Source: Planctomycetaceae bacterium (GTDB lineage Bacteria > Planctomycetota > Planctomycetia > Planctomycetales > Planctomycetaceae). From it: 64,000 nt of DNA. Location: positions 59,474-123,473 of the forward strand of contig OMIV01000178.1 of NCBI GenBank assembly GCA_900299185.1, written 5' to 3'. Positions 7,844 to 17,800 of this stretch are shown here, piece by piece. The position numbers and the translations under genes were made by a program. The stretch's first letter is position 1. Each line of letters starts with the position of its first letter. The notes beneath the pieces were generated by a model. It saw only the letters and a program-made list of their open reading frames with translations. It searched no databases and was not told where the DNA came from.

Positions 7844-9982
7844 TTACTTCGCCTCGACGATCTGCACGCCGTCGACGATCACGTGCCCGTTGGCGTTCTT
7901 GTTGGTGACGACGACCACTGCTTCCGTCCCGAATTCGAAGACGCCGAGTGATTCGAAGAGGCCGTCGAGTTTTGGAGCTTGTTGCTGATTCACGGTCACG
8001 GTCTTTGAGCCGCTGGCGTGAGTGATCTCGACGGGCACGATGGAAGAACGATTACTGGATGCCGAGTACGCCAATCGCACTTCATAGCGACCGGCTTGAG
8101 GCAGCTTCACTTCGAAACGAGCACTGCTCTTGCCGTCTTTCGCTCCGCCGTCGTGCGAGTAGCTGCGGCCGACCCATCTGCCGGTCGCTGAGGATTGATG
8201 CCAATCGCCGGTGAGCTTCGCATCCGCATCATCGAGCACGATGCCCGGCAGCTTCTTCGGATCGAGTCCCGCTTTGCCGGCGTCGCCAGTCTCGCGCGAT
8301 TTGCTGCCTTCGTATTCGAGGATCTGACCGTCTTTGAGCAGTTGCTCGCGGAGCTTGGCGTAAGGCACGTCTTGCACCGCTTGTTGAGCGTCGATCGCCA
8401 TCACGGCTGCAGTCGCAGCGGATTGTCCGAGGATCATGAAGACGGGCTCCATGCGGATCGAACCAAAGGCCAGATGCGTGCTCGAAACGCAGACCGGCAC
8501 AACGAGGTTCTGGCACTCAGCCTTCTTCGGCAGTAGCGAGCCAAACGCGATCTCATACGGCCCCTTCAAGCCGACGCCGATGTCGCCTTCGTTCTGCACA
8601 TAGCCTTCCTCGGTGATGTAGCGCTGCACGTTGTGCGAGTCGATGGTGTAAGAACCAATACCCACTGACTCGGGAGTCGGACGCTTCTTGAGCAGCTCGT
8701 TCTCGGTCATCACATACGAGCCGATCATGCGGCGAGCCTCGCGCACATAGATTTGATGCGGCCAGTTACCGTTGTCGGTGAACTCGTCCTTCGCGAGTCC
8801 CCATTTCGCCATCGCTTCGCGGACGTCAGCGGGCACGCGCGGATCGTTCGCGATGAAGTAGAGCCATCCCTGCTGATAGGTGCGGTGCTCAGCGAGGATC
8901 GCGGCCCGTCGCTCATACGTCGCTTCGGGATAGTCGTAGTTCATCCCGATGTTGTCGGTGCTGAAGGGACCGTGATTGTTGGTGTCGGTCTTGTGATTGG
9001 GGATCGGATCGAACTTGTGAAAGGTCTCGCGCCAACCGGCGTCGAAGACTCGCAGCAAGAGTTCGTACTGCTTCGAGTCGTAGCCTTCGGGCTTCGGGAA
9101 CGGCACGCGGTTCGGATCGTGCTGAGTCAGGCACATGCGGTAGCAGTAAGCCTGCACGCGATGATCTCCGGCTCCGTACTCGCCGGGCGATGCAGTGCTG
9201 ACGCGCGGGAGCACGCCGCTCTTCGGGTCATCGGGAATGACATACGGACTGATTTTCTTCTTGACCGCTCCGAAATGATGCCCGTGATGCAGGACTCCGG
9301 TTTGAATGCCGTTCCAATTCTCGTCGTAAGTCGCGCGCGACTCGCGGCCAACGTGATAGTCGACGCCCGCCGCAGCGAGCAGATCGCCCTCATACGTCGC
9401 GTCGATAAACATCTTCCCGGAGTACGTCTTGCCGCTCAGTGTTGTGATCGAGCGAATGCGACCGTCCTGCTTCACGACGCCTTTCGCGACTTCACCTTTC
9501 TTCCCGCCACTCGGCCCGCGATCGAGCCACTCATTGCGCTGCACTTCGATCTTGTAGTCCGCGACGAAGGCTTCGAAGGCGTGCTCAGCGGCATGCGGCT
9601 CGAAGATCCATTGAGTGCGTTGAGTTCCATCAACCGCCGGCGTCCCTTGACCCTTGCCGCCGTACTCCGACTTCTTCATCCACTTCCAGTTTTGCTCGTC
9701 GTCGTAGTGCTTCCAGATGCGGTGATAGAACTCGCGCGACAACCCGCCGATGACACTTTTATTACCCGTATCCGTGAACCCGAGCCCGCCGCTGCTCAGC
9801 CCGCCGAGATGTTTGTCGGGGCAAACCAAAACGACGGTCTTCCCCATCTTCTTGGCCTGCACGGCGGAGATAACTCCCGCCGACGTGCCACCATAAACGA
9901 CGACGTCGTACTCGGCGGCTTGGGCTGAATTCATCCAAAGCGTCAGCCCGCAGAGCAGGGCCGTGAGAGAGACTTTCAACAT
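7844..9982 (-). CDS. Secreted FAD-dependent oxidoreductase with golvesin-like C-terminal domain
   Basis: The 712-residue protein has a signal peptide (MLKVSLTALLCGLTLWMNSA) followed at once by a Rossmann FAD-binding motif, YDVVVYGGTSAGVISAVQA. The GGLSSGGLGFTD segment and a late LVVPVCVSSTHLAFGSIRME stretch are typical of the FAD_oxidored (PF12831) family common in planctomycetes. The last ~130 residues (from about 585) form a separate beta-rich module with WVGRSYSHDGG and GRYEVRLAYSASSNRSS, resembling the golvesin/xanthan-lyase C-terminal domain that accompanies secreted hydrolases. The substrate is unknown; a sugar-related oxidation outside the cytoplasm is a reasonable inference. The frame could also start at a TTG at 9994, but the ATG at 9982 opens on the signal. 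It is convergent with the radical SAM gene, 22 bases apart. Confidence 0.88.
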   Translation of the reverse strand: MLKVSLTALLCGLTLWMNSAQAAEYDVVVYGGTSAGVISAVQAKKMGKTVVLVCPDKHLGGLSSGGLGFTDTGNKSVIGGLSREFYHRIWKHYDDEQNWKWMKKSEYGGKGQGTPAVDGTQRTQWIFEPHAAEHAFEAFVADYKIEVQRNEWLDRGPSGGKKGEVAKGVVKQDGRIRSITTLSGKTYSGKMFIDATYEGDLLAAAGVDYHVGRESRATYDENWNGIQTGVLHHGHHFGAVKKKISPYVIPDDPKSGVLPRVSTASPGEYGAGDHRVQAYCYRMCLTQHDPNRVPFPKPEGYDSKQYELLLRVFDAGWRETFHKFDPIPNHKTDTNNHGPFSTDNIGMNYDYPEATYERRAAILAEHRTYQQGWLYFIANDPRVPADVREAMAKWGLAKDEFTDNGNWPHQIYVREARRMIGSYVMTENELLKKRPTPESVGIGSYTIDSHNVQRYITEEGYVQNEGDIGVGLKGPYEIAFGSLLPKKAECQNLVVPVCVSSTHLAFGSIRMEPVFMILGQSAATAAVMAIDAQQAVQDVPYAKLREQLLKDGQILEYEGSKSRETGDAGKAGLDPKKLPGIVLDDADAKLTGDWHQSSATGRWVGRSYSHDGGAKDGKSSARFEVKLPQAGRYEVRLAYSASSNRSSIVPVEITHASGSKTVTVNQQQAPKLDGLFESLGVFEFGTEAVVVVTNKNANGHVIVDGVQIVEAK

Positions 9983-10212
9983 GAGGTTGCTCAACGGTTA
10001 GGGAGTCACGGCGAGTTCTGAAGAACTCGCTCGTGAAAAACTTCGCATGGACTTTGGTCGTGGAACAACGCTTCGCGGACACAGCTTCTCGGCGTTGAAG
10101 ACAGCTAGCACCGCCGAGGAACTGAGGACGCAGAGAGCATCAGTCAGCGCTCTCGGAGCGTGATGGCGGTACGCGCTGAGAATCGTCCGGTAAGCAGGAG
10201 TTGGACTCGAAC

Positions 10213-12225
10213 TTAGACCTTGAACTTGTGGACGAAGACGTCGAGGCAGATGACCAAGATCATCAAGCTGACGACGAAGACGAAGCCACAAATCTGTGCG
10301 TACTCCAGCACTCGCGGATGAGGTCGACGACGAGTCACGCCTTCCCAAATCAAGAAGACCATGTGGCCTCCGTCCAGAAGCGGAATCGGTAAGAAGTTCA
10401 GCACCGCGAGGTTGATGCTCAGGAACGCGAGGAACAGCAGGAAGTTCGAGAATCCATGATGCGAGACCTTGTAGGCCGCTTGAGCGATGCCGACTGGGCC
10501 TCGCAAGTTCTTCACGGACAAGGTGCCCGTAAACAAACTCCTCAACGTCAGGTAGATGTCGATGGCACTGCCGCGTGTGTAATCCACGGCCATCGAAACT
10601 GCGTCACCCCAGTTATTCGCCAACAGCACAATGCTGAGTCCCTGATGGATGACTCCGCGGCGCGGAAGGAAGTGCTCGGCTGATGTGAACTCAGGTTTGA
10701 GAGTCACGGGCTTGTTCTTGTCGTCCGTGAATTCGATCGAGACGGAGACTTGTGGAATCTCCTGCATCTTCCACATCGCGTAAGCCATGTTCTTCACCGC
10801 GACGTTCTTCTTGGGATCCCAGAACGCAACGACCTTGCTGTCCTCTTCACCAAACTTGAAGTTGGGTTGTGATGACTCGAACTTCATGGACTTCAAAGTG
10901 ACACCTTGAGCGATCTCGGCCTTGGCTGCCGGGCTCTCGGGCACAACTTTGCTGACGATGGACGACAAGTGGTACGCCAAGCCGATCGATGGAATCGATA
11001 ATGGCACGCCTTCGATCTGGGGCAGTTCCGACCAGGCTGGACGATCGGTGGGAACGAGCATCACTTTGATGTGTTGCGAATCGGCCGAGCCTTCCACGAA
11101 GCGCTTCACTTGCACTTCGACTTCTTGGCCCACGAATGATTCAAAGTACTCGCCCAAGAAGAACGGGTTGATCTCGGTTCCGACATCCGCTCCGTTGACC
11201 TTGGTGATCTTGTCGCCGACTTGCAGGTTGGCTTTGGCTGCGGGCGAGTCTTCTTGCAACGCCGCGACTTTCTCGAAGTCGAACCACATGCCGAGATCGC
11301 GGAACTTTTGAGCTGGAACGGTGACGCTCACTTTCTCCGAGCCGCGCTCTACGACGTACTCCAGCGGTTCCGAGCGACGTCGCGCCATAACATCCAGAAC
11401 TTCGAAGTAGTTCTTCACATCGCGACCGCCGATCGACTTCACAACGTCGCCATCCTTGAAGGCCGGCTCAGCATTTTCAGCCGGACTGCCAGGCATCGCG
11501 GTCGTCTTCTGGCCTTCGACGAAGGAGTGCTCATAGACACTTAAGGTCATGAGATCGCCTTCGGAAATACCGACGATGCGCCGCTCACCGGATTCATCCG
11601 GAGCGATTGCCAAATCGAAGGTTGTGCCATCGAGATGGTGGCCGGAAATCTGAGTAGCACCTTGCGACAACGTGATGCCGCGCAGGATGTCTTGAAACGT
11701 GAGCAGTTCGCGACCATTGATGCTCGCCAGCGTGTCGCCGGGACGAATTCCCTTTTGCCAGGCAGGCTTGCCGATCTGCAACGAACCGACTTGCGGGGGC
11801 GATGTTTCCACGCCAAGCGGGAAGGCAACCATGTAGAACATGCAGCCGGTGATCACGTTCATGATGACGCCAGCCGAGATGATTCCCATCCGCTGAGCGA
11901 CGGTCTTGCTGGAGTAAGAACGAGGGTCGCGCGCGATCTCTTCGCTCGTCAGTTGGCTGGGGTCCATGTCGTCCTGGCCCAACATCTTCACATAGCCACC
12001 GAAGGGAACTGCGGAGAGGGCATACTCGGTCTCGCCCCGCTTAAAGCTCCACAAGATCGGGCCAAAACCGATGCTGAAACGTTCGACGAAAACTCCGCAC
12101 CACTTAGCCACTGCGAAGTGACCGAGCTCATGAAAAAAGATGACGAGGCCCAGTCCCAGAGCCACGTACAAGATGTGCAATACGTTGTTCAGGATCGACG
12201 AGAAGTCGAACGCGAGGATGTCCAC
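10213..12225 (-). CDS. rseP: Site-2 intramembrane metalloprotease RseP (M50) with extended periplasmic region
   Basis: RseP-type proteases cut membrane-anchored anti-sigma factors and remnant signal peptides. The zinc motif HELGH sits in the first membrane helix (VIFFHELGHFAVAKW), followed by IGFGPILWSFKRGETEYALS and PFGGYVKML. The C-terminal helices carry NFLPIPLLDGGHM with the third ligand. Between them are PDZ-like segments (IRPGDTLASINGREL; LQVGDKITKVNGADV). At 670 residues it is longer than the ~450-residue enterobacterial enzyme because of extra periplasmic sequence. GTG at 12225 is preferred because AGGAGA lies just upstream; the open frame continues to a TTG at 12249. The start overlaps the 3' end of dxr by 37 bases in a different frame, a conserved dxr-rseP pairing that suggests co-transcription. 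Confidence 0.95.
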   Translation of the reverse strand: MDILAFDFSSILNNVLHILYVALGLGLVIFFHELGHFAVAKWCGVFVERFSIGFGPILWSFKRGETEYALSAVPFGGYVKMLGQDDMDPSQLTSEEIARDPRSYSSKTVAQRMGIISAGVIMNVITGCMFYMVAFPLGVETSPPQVGSLQIGKPAWQKGIRPGDTLASINGRELLTFQDILRGITLSQGATQISGHHLDGTTFDLAIAPDESGERRIVGISEGDLMTLSVYEHSFVEGQKTTAMPGSPAENAEPAFKDGDVVKSIGGRDVKNYFEVLDVMARRRSEPLEYVVERGSEKVSVTVPAQKFRDLGMWFDFEKVAALQEDSPAAKANLQVGDKITKVNGADVGTEINPFFLGEYFESFVGQEVEVQVKRFVEGSADSQHIKVMLVPTDRPAWSELPQIEGVPLSIPSIGLAYHLSSIVSKVVPESPAAKAEIAQGVTLKSMKFESSQPNFKFGEEDSKVVAFWDPKKNVAVKNMAYAMWKMQEIPQVSVSIEFTDDKNKPVTLKPEFTSAEHFLPRRGVIHQGLSIVLLANNWGDAVSMAVDYTRGSAIDIYLTLRSLFTGTLSVKNLRGPVGIAQAAYKVSHHGFSNFLLFLAFLSINLAVLNFLPIPLLDGGHMVFLIWEGVTRRRPHPRVLEYAQICGFVFVVSLMILVICLDVFVHKFKV

Positions 12226-13361
12226 TGCAGAGTCTCCTGACGAGCCCAAGCATCCAGTCGAATCAATTCCGACAGCGATGGCTGGGGTTCAAAGTTGTGT
12301 GCGTCCAAGACGGCGCGGCAAGCGCGCGGGATATCTAAGAAATTCAACTGGCCTGCCAAGAATCGGTCAACCGCGACCTCATTGGCTGCATTCAATACCG
12401 CTCCGCAGGTGCCGCCGTTTCGAGCGACCTCGAAGCCCAGGTCCAAAGCGGGAAAGAGATCTCGTTTGGGCGGTTCAAAGTTCAATTGCCAAATGCTCGA
12501 CCAATCCATCTTCGGGGCCGGGCACGCGACTCGATCAGGCCACGTAAGAGCGTATTGAATCGGCAACTTCATGTCGGGGGGAGACAATTGAGCGATGACC
12601 GAACCGTCGTTGAATTCCACAAACGAATGCACGACGGACTGTGGATGAACGACGACTTCAATCTGGTCGGCTTCCAAAGCAAACAGCCACTTGGCTTCTA
12701 TGACCTCCAACGCCTTATTCATCAGCGTGGCCGAGTCGATGGTGATCTTCGGCCCCATGACCCATTTCGGATGTTTGAGCGCCGCTTCCTTGGTGACCTC
12801 TTGAAGTTGTTCGCTTGAGTAACTTCGAAATGGCCCGCCGCTGGAAGTCAGGATGATGCGTCTGACATCGCTTCTTTGACCGGCTTGCAACGCTTGAAAG
12901 ATCGCGCTGTGCTCACTGTCGACCGGGATCAACTTTGCGCCGGTTCGGCTGGCGAGATCGACGACTTGCGGACCAGCGACGACGAGCGTCTCTTTATTGG
13001 CGATCGCGATTGTCTTGCCGGCTTCAGCGGCAGCCCATGCACTCCGCAGCCCAGCAGCTCCGACGATCGCACCCAGCACAATGTCGACGTCGGCTGAGGC
13101 GGCGAGTTTCGCGACGGCATCCGGTCCGAATTCCACTTTGGTTCCGCTGGGAAACGCTCCTAAGTCGACTTGGTCGCGGAGCTGTGGATCACCGATGACT
13201 GCGACGCGCGGACGGAACTGATGAGCCTGTTGCGCGAGTTCTCTCCAACGCTGATGCGCGGCGATGCCGACCAGCTCGATCCGATCTTGCAGTCCAGGCA
13301 AGACATCGAGGCAGCTCGTTCCAATCGACCCGGTCGAGCCGAGCACAGCCATCCGTTTCAT
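12189..13361 (-). CDS. dxr: 1-deoxy-D-xylulose 5-phosphate reductoisomerase
   Basis: Dxr converts DXP to 2-C-methylerythritol 4-phosphate with NADPH, the committed step of the MEP isoprenoid pathway. The 390-residue protein has the N-terminal NADPH loop VLGSTGSIGTSCLDV, the metal-binding region LIPVDSEHSAIFQAL, the substrate loop LTSSGGPFR, and HPKWVMGPKITIDSATLMNK. A later VHPQSVVHSFVEFNDGSVI completes the family signature. Its length is normal. The ATG at 13361 is followed directly by the Rossmann strand. It is the upstream member of a dxr-rseP pair. The C-terminal tail (TLQWTSSRSTSRRS) lies within the overlap with rseP and looks unconstrained. Confidence 0.97.
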   Translation of the reverse strand: MKRMAVLGSTGSIGTSCLDVLPGLQDRIELVGIAAHQRWRELAQQAHQFRPRVAVIGDPQLRDQVDLGAFPSGTKVEFGPDAVAKLAASADVDIVLGAIVGAAGLRSAWAAAEAGKTIAIANKETLVVAGPQVVDLASRTGAKLIPVDSEHSAIFQALQAGQRSDVRRIILTSSGGPFRSYSSEQLQEVTKEAALKHPKWVMGPKITIDSATLMNKALEVIEAKWLFALEADQIEVVVHPQSVVHSFVEFNDGSVIAQLSPPDMKLPIQYALTWPDRVACPAPKMDWSSIWQLNFEPPKRDLFPALDLGFEVARNGGTCGAVLNAANEVAVDRFLAGQLNFLDIPRACRAVLDAHNFEPQPSLSELIRLDAWARQETLQWTSSRSTSRRS

Positions 13362-14077
13362 GCACTCGCATCCTAGAGTTCATCGCGTGAGTAGCTCGAC
13401 GTCCGGTGTCGAACTCAAAGCCAAGTCATCCTAGGTGGCTTGCGCAGAATCCGGCAAGGCAGTCATCCCTTGTTCGAGGTTTCGCGGTGAAGAAACCGCA
13501 GAGATCGCTCGTTGACGCCGTACATCACGCAACAAATCGAATGGTTCAGACTGTTGCTTCTGTCTTTGTTGAGTGGTCGGAAATGAGGCGATCGCAACGT
13601 CGGAATGAGAATGGCGGTCGAGAAGTCATTGTTTCAAATGCCCGGCGTTCGTTTCGTCGCAATGGTTGATTCATCGCTGTGTCGAGTGGGCCAACCCTGA
13701 ATTCCTCGTGAGACAGCCTGGAGGGGAGCAAAGTCGCGGTTGTGCCGATTGTGACCAGATCGTCGGCGCGACATCTCCGACTTGTGAAGTCTGAAGTGCT
13801 CGATCGGGGCGAAGGGTCAGTCAGTTGCAACAGTAGCTTTTGGGGTATTGCGCGCGGGTTATGCGCCAAGAGGCCTTTACACTGAAGCCCGGTCATTCGG
13901 CATTGTGCTGCGCGAGCGGAGCTTCGGGATCTCTAAGCGAATTGCACTTACAACGCTTGTTCGTCGGGGGCTCTACGCTTCGAGTCGAACGTCACGAGGA
14001 CTGCGAATCATACGGTCGCACGAATCTACGGCTGGGTTTGCTGCGGACGAAGCAATCTTTCGCATTGGATAACGAGC
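13362..14077. other. Intergenic region between dxr and the giant protein gene
   Basis: The 716 bases separate divergent genes and should hold both promoters. Short open frames cross it on both strands, but none has a recognisable protein, a good ribosome-binding site or consistent codon use. I see no repeat, RNA gene or strong hairpin. Confidence 0.5.
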
Positions 14078-14545
14078 ATGCTTTGGGGCCACTGGTTGAA
14101 ATCAATTTCCGCTTCGTCATCGCAACAACGACGGGGCGGTCGGCAATATGCGACGTCGTGCGAAGTCCTCGAAACTCGGCAATTGCTGACGCTGCTGACG
14201 ACGGATCAGACGTCGTTCGTTTCTGTTGTCGATCCGGCACTGACGCTTGGGCCGCAGAGTCACCTCGTCATTCGCATCAACTTGCAGGACAAGCTGTTGT
14301 CTGCCGACGGCACCTTCACCGATGCCGAGATTCGCGCGACCATGCAGCAGGTGTCAGCGTTTCATGAGCGGCAGACGTTCGGACAAGTCACCTTTCCCGA
14401 CAATCAGCTCGACATCGTTCCGGGCACGCTCACGATTCCTTACACCCAAGCGCAAATCGAAGATGGCAGTACGCCTGGTGCGCCGTCGAGTGCACCTTCC
14501 GGACTGCACGATCCGGCGCGCGCGATGGCGGCGGCATTGGGCTAA
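14078..14545 (+). pseudogene. N-terminal part of giant secreted metzincin-type protein, ends at in-frame ochre codon
   Basis: These 155 codons are the beginning of the same frame that continues through 25429; they stop only at TAA 14543-14545. The N-terminus is a short basic leader, then CEVLETRQLLTLL (motif residues 31-37), the LExRxLL signature found at the start of many giant planctomycete secreted proteins. It is followed by a reprolysin/gametolysin-like pro- or core region (SHLVIRINLQDKLLSADGTF and RQTFGQVTFPDNQLDIVPG). After the TAA the frame resumes as NVDSYDHVTVIHPS and reaches the zinc site. The codon lost is probably Tyr (TAC or TAT to TAA). As written, this piece would be an export leader and partial protease domain without the active site. 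Confidence 0.7.
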
Positions 14546-14800
14546 AACGTCGATAGCTACGATCACGTCACCGTCATTCATCCGTCGCTCGGCGGTCGCG
14601 TCGGTTGGTACGGGCTCGCGAGCGTTCCCGGTCGCTATCACTGGGAGAATGCGAATCTCAGCGTCGATGCTTGGTCGCATGAGTTCGGGCACAACTTCGG
14701 TGCGTCGCATTCCGGTGCGCTCAATCCCAATGACGTCTATGCGGTCATCAGCGATCCGGAAGATGCCACTCAGATTGAAGGCGGCACGGGGCTCGACGTA

Positions 14801-17800
14801 ATGGGCGGCGGCGGAACGAGTCCTTCCGGTGACGAGTTCGGAAAATGGAAGACGCGCGCCGGATGGTTCGATGTCGGCACCGAGTTGATTAACGTCACGG
14901 CGAACTCGGGCACGTACCGGTTGCATGCAACGGACGACGGCGGGTCGATCGTCAGCGGTCGACACTACGGACTGCGGATTCGTCGCAACGACATCCAAGA
15001 TTACTGGATCGACTATCGCGCGCGGACCAACGATGCCTATCTCGATAACGGCGCGGTCTTCGTCACGAGCAACTTCAGCGACGCGGCTTCGAAGCTCGGA
15101 TTTACAAGCGCGCCGCGCGCGCTTGATCTGACTCCCGAATCAATTCCCGGTGCTTATCAAGATGGAGACGGAACGGACGGGACGTTGCTCGTCGGTCGCA
15201 CTTACTCGGACTTTGATGCGCAACTGCATTTCACCGTCGTCGCTCGGCACGAAGAGGCTGGCAACAACTATCTCGACATCGAGATCAACAAGGGCTCGCT
15301 CCCCGGCAACAACGGTCCTGTAACGACTCTTGCAGCCGACATTGTCAACGCGACGATCGGGCAAACGATCTCATTCACCGGCACGGCCTCGGATGCGGAC
15401 AACGATCCGCTCTCGACCTTCTGGGACTTCGGCGACAAGAGCTTCACGGCGAACACGCTTGCTCCGACGCATAGCTACAGCGCGGCGGGCGAGTACGTCG
15501 TCAGTTTCGAGGCGAGCGATCGCAAAGGCGGCAGTGCGACGCGCAAGGTCGTCATCAAAGTTGCGGCTCCGACTTTGCAAGGAGTGCATGAAGGAGCTGC
15601 AACGCTCAATACCTATACGACGTCGGATCAAAACGAACCCGCGATTGCCTCGAATGGCTACGACAAGTTCGTTGCCGTTTGGACGAGCAGCGGGCAAGAC
15701 GGGGCGAGCAATGGTGTCTATGGGCAACGCCTCGATGCGAACGGCGTTGCGGCGGGCTCTGAGTTTCAGGTGAGCACAACGACGGCCGGCAGTCAGGCGA
15801 CGTCCGACGTGGCGATGGCGGCGGATGGCAGCTTCATCGTCGTTTGGGAAGGGCAAGGCGCAAGCGGGCAAGACGATCACGGCATCTTCGCGCAACGCTT
15901 CAATGCCAACGGCACCGCAGCGGGCTCTGAGTTTCCGATTAACAACGACGCTTACGCGTTTCAGATTCGCCCGCAGGTGAAGATGAATAAGGCGACCGGC
16001 GACTTCGTTGTTGTGTGGGCGACGAACATCGGTGGCACAGCAGTTCGCATGAGGCGCTTCTCGGCGAATGGCACGGCGCTCGATGCGAACGATGTCTCGC
16101 TGCCCGGCGGAAGACATTTCAGTGATGTCGATGTCGCGATCGCCTCTGATGGCAAGTTCGTCGTTGTGTGGGACAACGATACTCATAGCGAAGGCGGGAC
16201 GGACACCAGTGGCTTCGGCGTCTTCGGGCAGCGCTACAACGCCAATGGCACGACGGCGGGCAGTGCGTTTCAAGTCAATTCGACCGAGACCAATTCGCAA
16301 CAACGACCGCGCGTTGAATACGACTCGACGGGCAAATTCACCGTCGTGTGGCAGAGCTACGGGCAAGAGAACAATGACGGCGCAGTCATCATGCGGACCT
16401 TCAACGGTGACGGTACGGCGTTCTCCAATGAAGTGGTCGTGAACTCGACAACAAGCGGCGAGCAACACTTTCCGGAACTCACGATCGACAGCAGCGATCG
16501 ACGGCTCGTGGCCTGGCGCAACTATGGCGGCGGATTCAGTGGGGTCGACTTCGCGGCGCGATTCATGTCCGCAGACGGCAGTGCGTTGAGCAACGAGTTC
16601 TCACGCGATGTCAGTACCAACTTCTTTGAAGGCCCCGACATTGCGGTTGCTGGTTCGCAGATCGTCGTCGTCAATCCCGAGAGGAACAGTGCGGTCGGCG
16701 TCGACGTGCGGGCTCATCGGTTCAAACTGGCAACAATTCCTACAGCCGTTGCGGACTCGGCCAAAACCGGAATGGGTAAAGCGGTCACGATCAACGCGCT
16801 GGCCAATGATTCGAATGCGGGCGGCGGGAGTCTCACGCTTTCGATTCCGCGTCCTCCGCAGCACGGTTCGGCGATGATCAACAACAACGCCACGCCTTCT
16901 GATCCGAGCGACGATCGGATCGTCTTCACTCCCGACAGTCGCTTCATCGGGACGGAAACTTTTTCTTACACACTGACGAACGCAGCGGGCGCTTCGGCGG
17001 CGGGACTCGTTGCAGTCACGATCGACGGCACGGGCAATCGTCCGCCGAACGATCTCGCGCTCAGCACGCTCGCGGTCTCGCAGTCCTCAACGGCCGGTGT
17101 GCCGCTGGCGACCATCAGCGGCTCTGATCCGAATAGCGATGCGCTCACTTACAGCCTCGTGAATGATGCGGGCGGACGATTCACGATCAGCGGCAATTGG
17201 CTGCTCTCAACAAGCACGCCGCTCAATGTGAGCGACATCTCGCAACGCATCACCGTCCGCGCGACCGATCCTTCGGGAGCGACTTACGACGAGCAGTTCC
17301 GTGTCTTCATCATCGACACTCCGGTTGATGGCTCGATCGCGAACAACGCGATTGACTCACCGATCGGCTCGCAGATTCATGGCGAGATCACGGGTGATTA
17401 CTCGGGGCGGTCGTTGCGCGTGATCGGCGACATCAACGGCGACGGTTACGACGACATTGCGATCGGAGCGCGCGACGTAGACGTCTCGGGACTGACCGAT
17501 GCGGGCAAAGCCTATGTCGTCTTCGGTTCGGCGAACGGCATTGCGAATCCTCTGAGCCTCGCGAATCTCGACGGCACAACCGGCTTCACGATCAGCGGCC
17601 TCGCGACGAACGATCAACTCGGTCGCGGCCTCGCGGGCGGTGACGTCAATGGCGACGAACTGGCGGATCTCATCGTTTCGGCTCCTGGCACAACGAACGG
17701 CGCGGGCAAAGTCTTCGTCATCTTCGGCAAGACGACGGCGTTCTCGGCGACGTTCGATACGTCGACGCTCAATGGTTCGAACGGCGTCACGATTCAATCG

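Noticed and set aside
8753..9928. 391-residue plus-strand open frame
   Set aside because: It is antisense to the FAD oxidoreductase; no motif or ribosome-binding site.
13840..14367. 175-residue plus-strand open frame before the giant gene
   Set aside because: It overlaps the 14078 frame, which carries the LExRxLL leader and protease sequence; composition is not protein-like.
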